Shown here piece by piece: positions 62,518 to 64,000 of a DNA stretch of 64,000 nt. The translations under genes and the position numbers were made by a program. Under the pieces are notes generated by a model that did no database searches, was not told where the DNA came from, and worked only from the letters and a program-made list of their open reading frames with translations. Origin of the DNA: Antedon mediterranea (lineage: Eukaryota; Echinodermata; Crinoidea; Comatulida; Antedonidae); contig NC_092679.1 of the NCBI RefSeq assembly GCF_964355755.1, positions 9,486,001-9,550,000 of the forward strand, in the 5' to 3' direction. Position 1 is the stretch's first letter, and the number at the start of each line of letters is the position of its first letter.

Positions 62518-64000
62518 GTCAAAAACGTTTTTAAATACGATATTAAGCTACTTTGTGCTCTTTGATGTTTTTGTGTGAAATGCTTTATCGAAATGCTCAA
62601 AATGGTCTAAAACGGTTTCTAATGTGATTTCAAGCACTTTGATGTTTTTGTGTAACCAAGTTTTTCGAAAATCACAAAATTGTCTAAAACGTCTCCAAAT
62701 GCGATTTGAAGCTATTCTGTACACTTTGGTGTTTTTATGTTAACAAGTTTTTTCGAAAATCACAAAATGGTCTAAAACGTCTCCAAATGCGATTTAAAGC
62801 TATTTTAAGCACTTTTGTGTTTTTGTGTAACCAAGTTTTTTCGAAAATCACAAAAGGGTCTAAAATGTCTGTAAATGCGATTTGAAGCTATTTAAAGCAC
62901 TTTGGTGTTTTTAGGTTAACAAGTTTTTTCGAAAATCACAAAATGGACTAAAACGTCTACAAATGCGTTTTGAAGCTATTCTAAGCACTTTTGTGTTTTT
63001 ATGTTAACAAGTTTTTTCGAAAATCACAAAATGGTCTAAAACGTCTCCAAATGCGATTTGAAGCTATTTTAAGCACTTTGGTGTTTTTGTGTTAACAAGT
63101 TTTTCGAAAATCACAAAATGGTCTAAAACGTTTCCAAATGCGATTTGAAGCTATTCTGTACACTTTGATGTTTTGTGTGAAAATTTTCTGTCGAAATGCT
63201 CAAAATGGTCAAAAACGTTTTTAAATACGATATTAAGCTACTTTGTGCTCTTTGATGTTTTTGTGTGAAATGTTTTATCGAAATGCTCAAAATGGTCTAA
63301 AACGGTTTCTAATGTGATTTCAAGCACTTTGATGTTTTTGTGTAACCAAGTTTTTCGAAAATCACAAAATTGTCTAAAACGTCTCCAAATGCGATTTGAA
63401 GCTATTCTGTACACTTTGATGTTTTTATGTTAACAAGTTTTTTTGAAAATCACAAAATGGTCTAAAACGTCTCTAAATGCGATTTGAAGCTTTTCTGTAC
63501 ACTTTGATGTTTTTATGTTAACAACTTTTTTCGAAAATCACAAAATGGTCTAAAATGTCTCCAAATGCGATTTGAAGCTATTCTAAGCACTTTGGTGTTT
63601 TTATGGAAACATTTTTTTTCGAAATTCACAAAATGGTCTAAAACGTCTCCAAATGCGATTTGAAGCTATTCTGTACACTTTGATGTTTTTATGTTAACAA
63701 GTTTTTTCGAAAATCACAAAATGGTCTAAAACGTTTCCAAATGCGATTTGAAGCTATTCTGTACACTTTGATGTTTTGTGTAAAAATTTTCTGTCGAAAT
63801 GCTCAAAATGGTCAAAAACGTTTTTAAATACGATATTAAGCTACTTTGTGCTCTTTGATGTTTTTGTGTGAAATGTTTTATCGAAATGCTCAAAATGGTC
63901 TAAAACGGTTTCTAATGTGATTTCAAGCACTTTGATGTTTTTGTGTAACCAAGTTTTTCGAAAATCACAAAATTGTCTAAAACGTCTCCAAATGCGATTT
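62467..64000 (+). repeat. HOR segment copy 2 of 51.64-53.17 kb (cut by window end)
   Basis: Aligned at an offset of 10,827 to 51640-53173, with few differences (for example GGACTAAAACG near 62946). It shows that the large period continues after the last element. Confidence 0.8.

Larger units (their letters stand above)
47933..64000 (+). repeat. Satellite block 4 (runs to the window end)
   Basis: 16,068 bp of the same array in the same orientation, continuing past the window. It contains a further copy of the element-adjacent segment without an element (61071-62517) and a segment at 51.64-53.17 kb repeated at 62.47-64.0 kb with an offset of 10,827. No genes or RNA genes were seen. Confidence 0.97.

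Noticed and set aside
1-64000. CENP-B box in the monomer
   Set aside because: TTCG is present in TTTTTCGAAAATCAC, but the required A and CGGG downstream are not; the reverse strand does not fit either.
1-64000. Telomeric or subtelomeric repeats
   Set aside because: No TTAGGG, TTAGG or similar runs were seen.
1-64000. Inverted satellite segments
   Set aside because: Every stretch that I read carries the monomer in the same orientation.

Overview
The window is almost entirely one AT-rich tandem satellite with no convincing long protein-coding gene. The monomer is about 87-88 bp (measured from successive GGTCTAAAACG starts at 251, 338 and 426), and all monomers that I read are in the same orientation. 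Three copies of one 2,917-bp non-satellite segment interrupt it (21566-24482, 34246-37162, 45016-47932). This is eukaryotic DNA: it has higher-order satellite organisation, a TTAA-flanked DNA transposon structure, consensus splice sites and poly(A) signals, and no prokaryotic gene structure. The AGGCCTAGGCCT-type words inside the inserts look like those of marine invertebrate genomes, possibly an echinoderm or other deuterostome; that taxonomic guess is weak. A pericentromeric or other heterochromatic position is inferred from the array, not shown.

Layout: 1-21565 satellite block 1; 21566-24482 element copy 1; 24483-34245 block 2; 34246-37162 element copy 2; 37163-45015 block 3; 45016-47932 element copy 3; 47933-64000 block 4. 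Block 1 is built on a higher-order repeat (HOR) of 6,756 bp (1-6756), repeated as a 6,152-bp version (6757-12908) and in part at 12909-13640 and 19969-21565. Blocks 2-4 follow a larger HOR whose period is 12,680 bp between elements 1 and 2, 10,770 bp between elements 2 and 3, and 10,827 bp between 51.6-53.2 kb and 62.5-64.0 kb. The copies differ mostly by gain or loss of whole monomers or groups of monomers, the signature of unequal exchange.

The insert has 15-bp perfect terminal inverted repeats and TTAA target duplications. The empty site survives in the satellite at 1594-1597 and 8350-8353. All three copies sit at the same place in the monomer and differ from one another by only four or five substitutions, so they were most likely multiplied with the satellite after a single insertion. 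No transposase was found, so the element is non-autonomous or a fossil. Internally it has CpG-rich ends with promoter-like words, splice-site pairs on both strands, and poly(A) signals of opposite orientation meeting near 22.81-22.85 kb. This suggests two convergent short transcription units, one of which (minus strand) keeps a single reading frame across three candidate exons with three stops.

There is no gene network to describe. The biology here is satellite evolution and a transposon absorbed into a satellite HOR. All alignments were made by eye.
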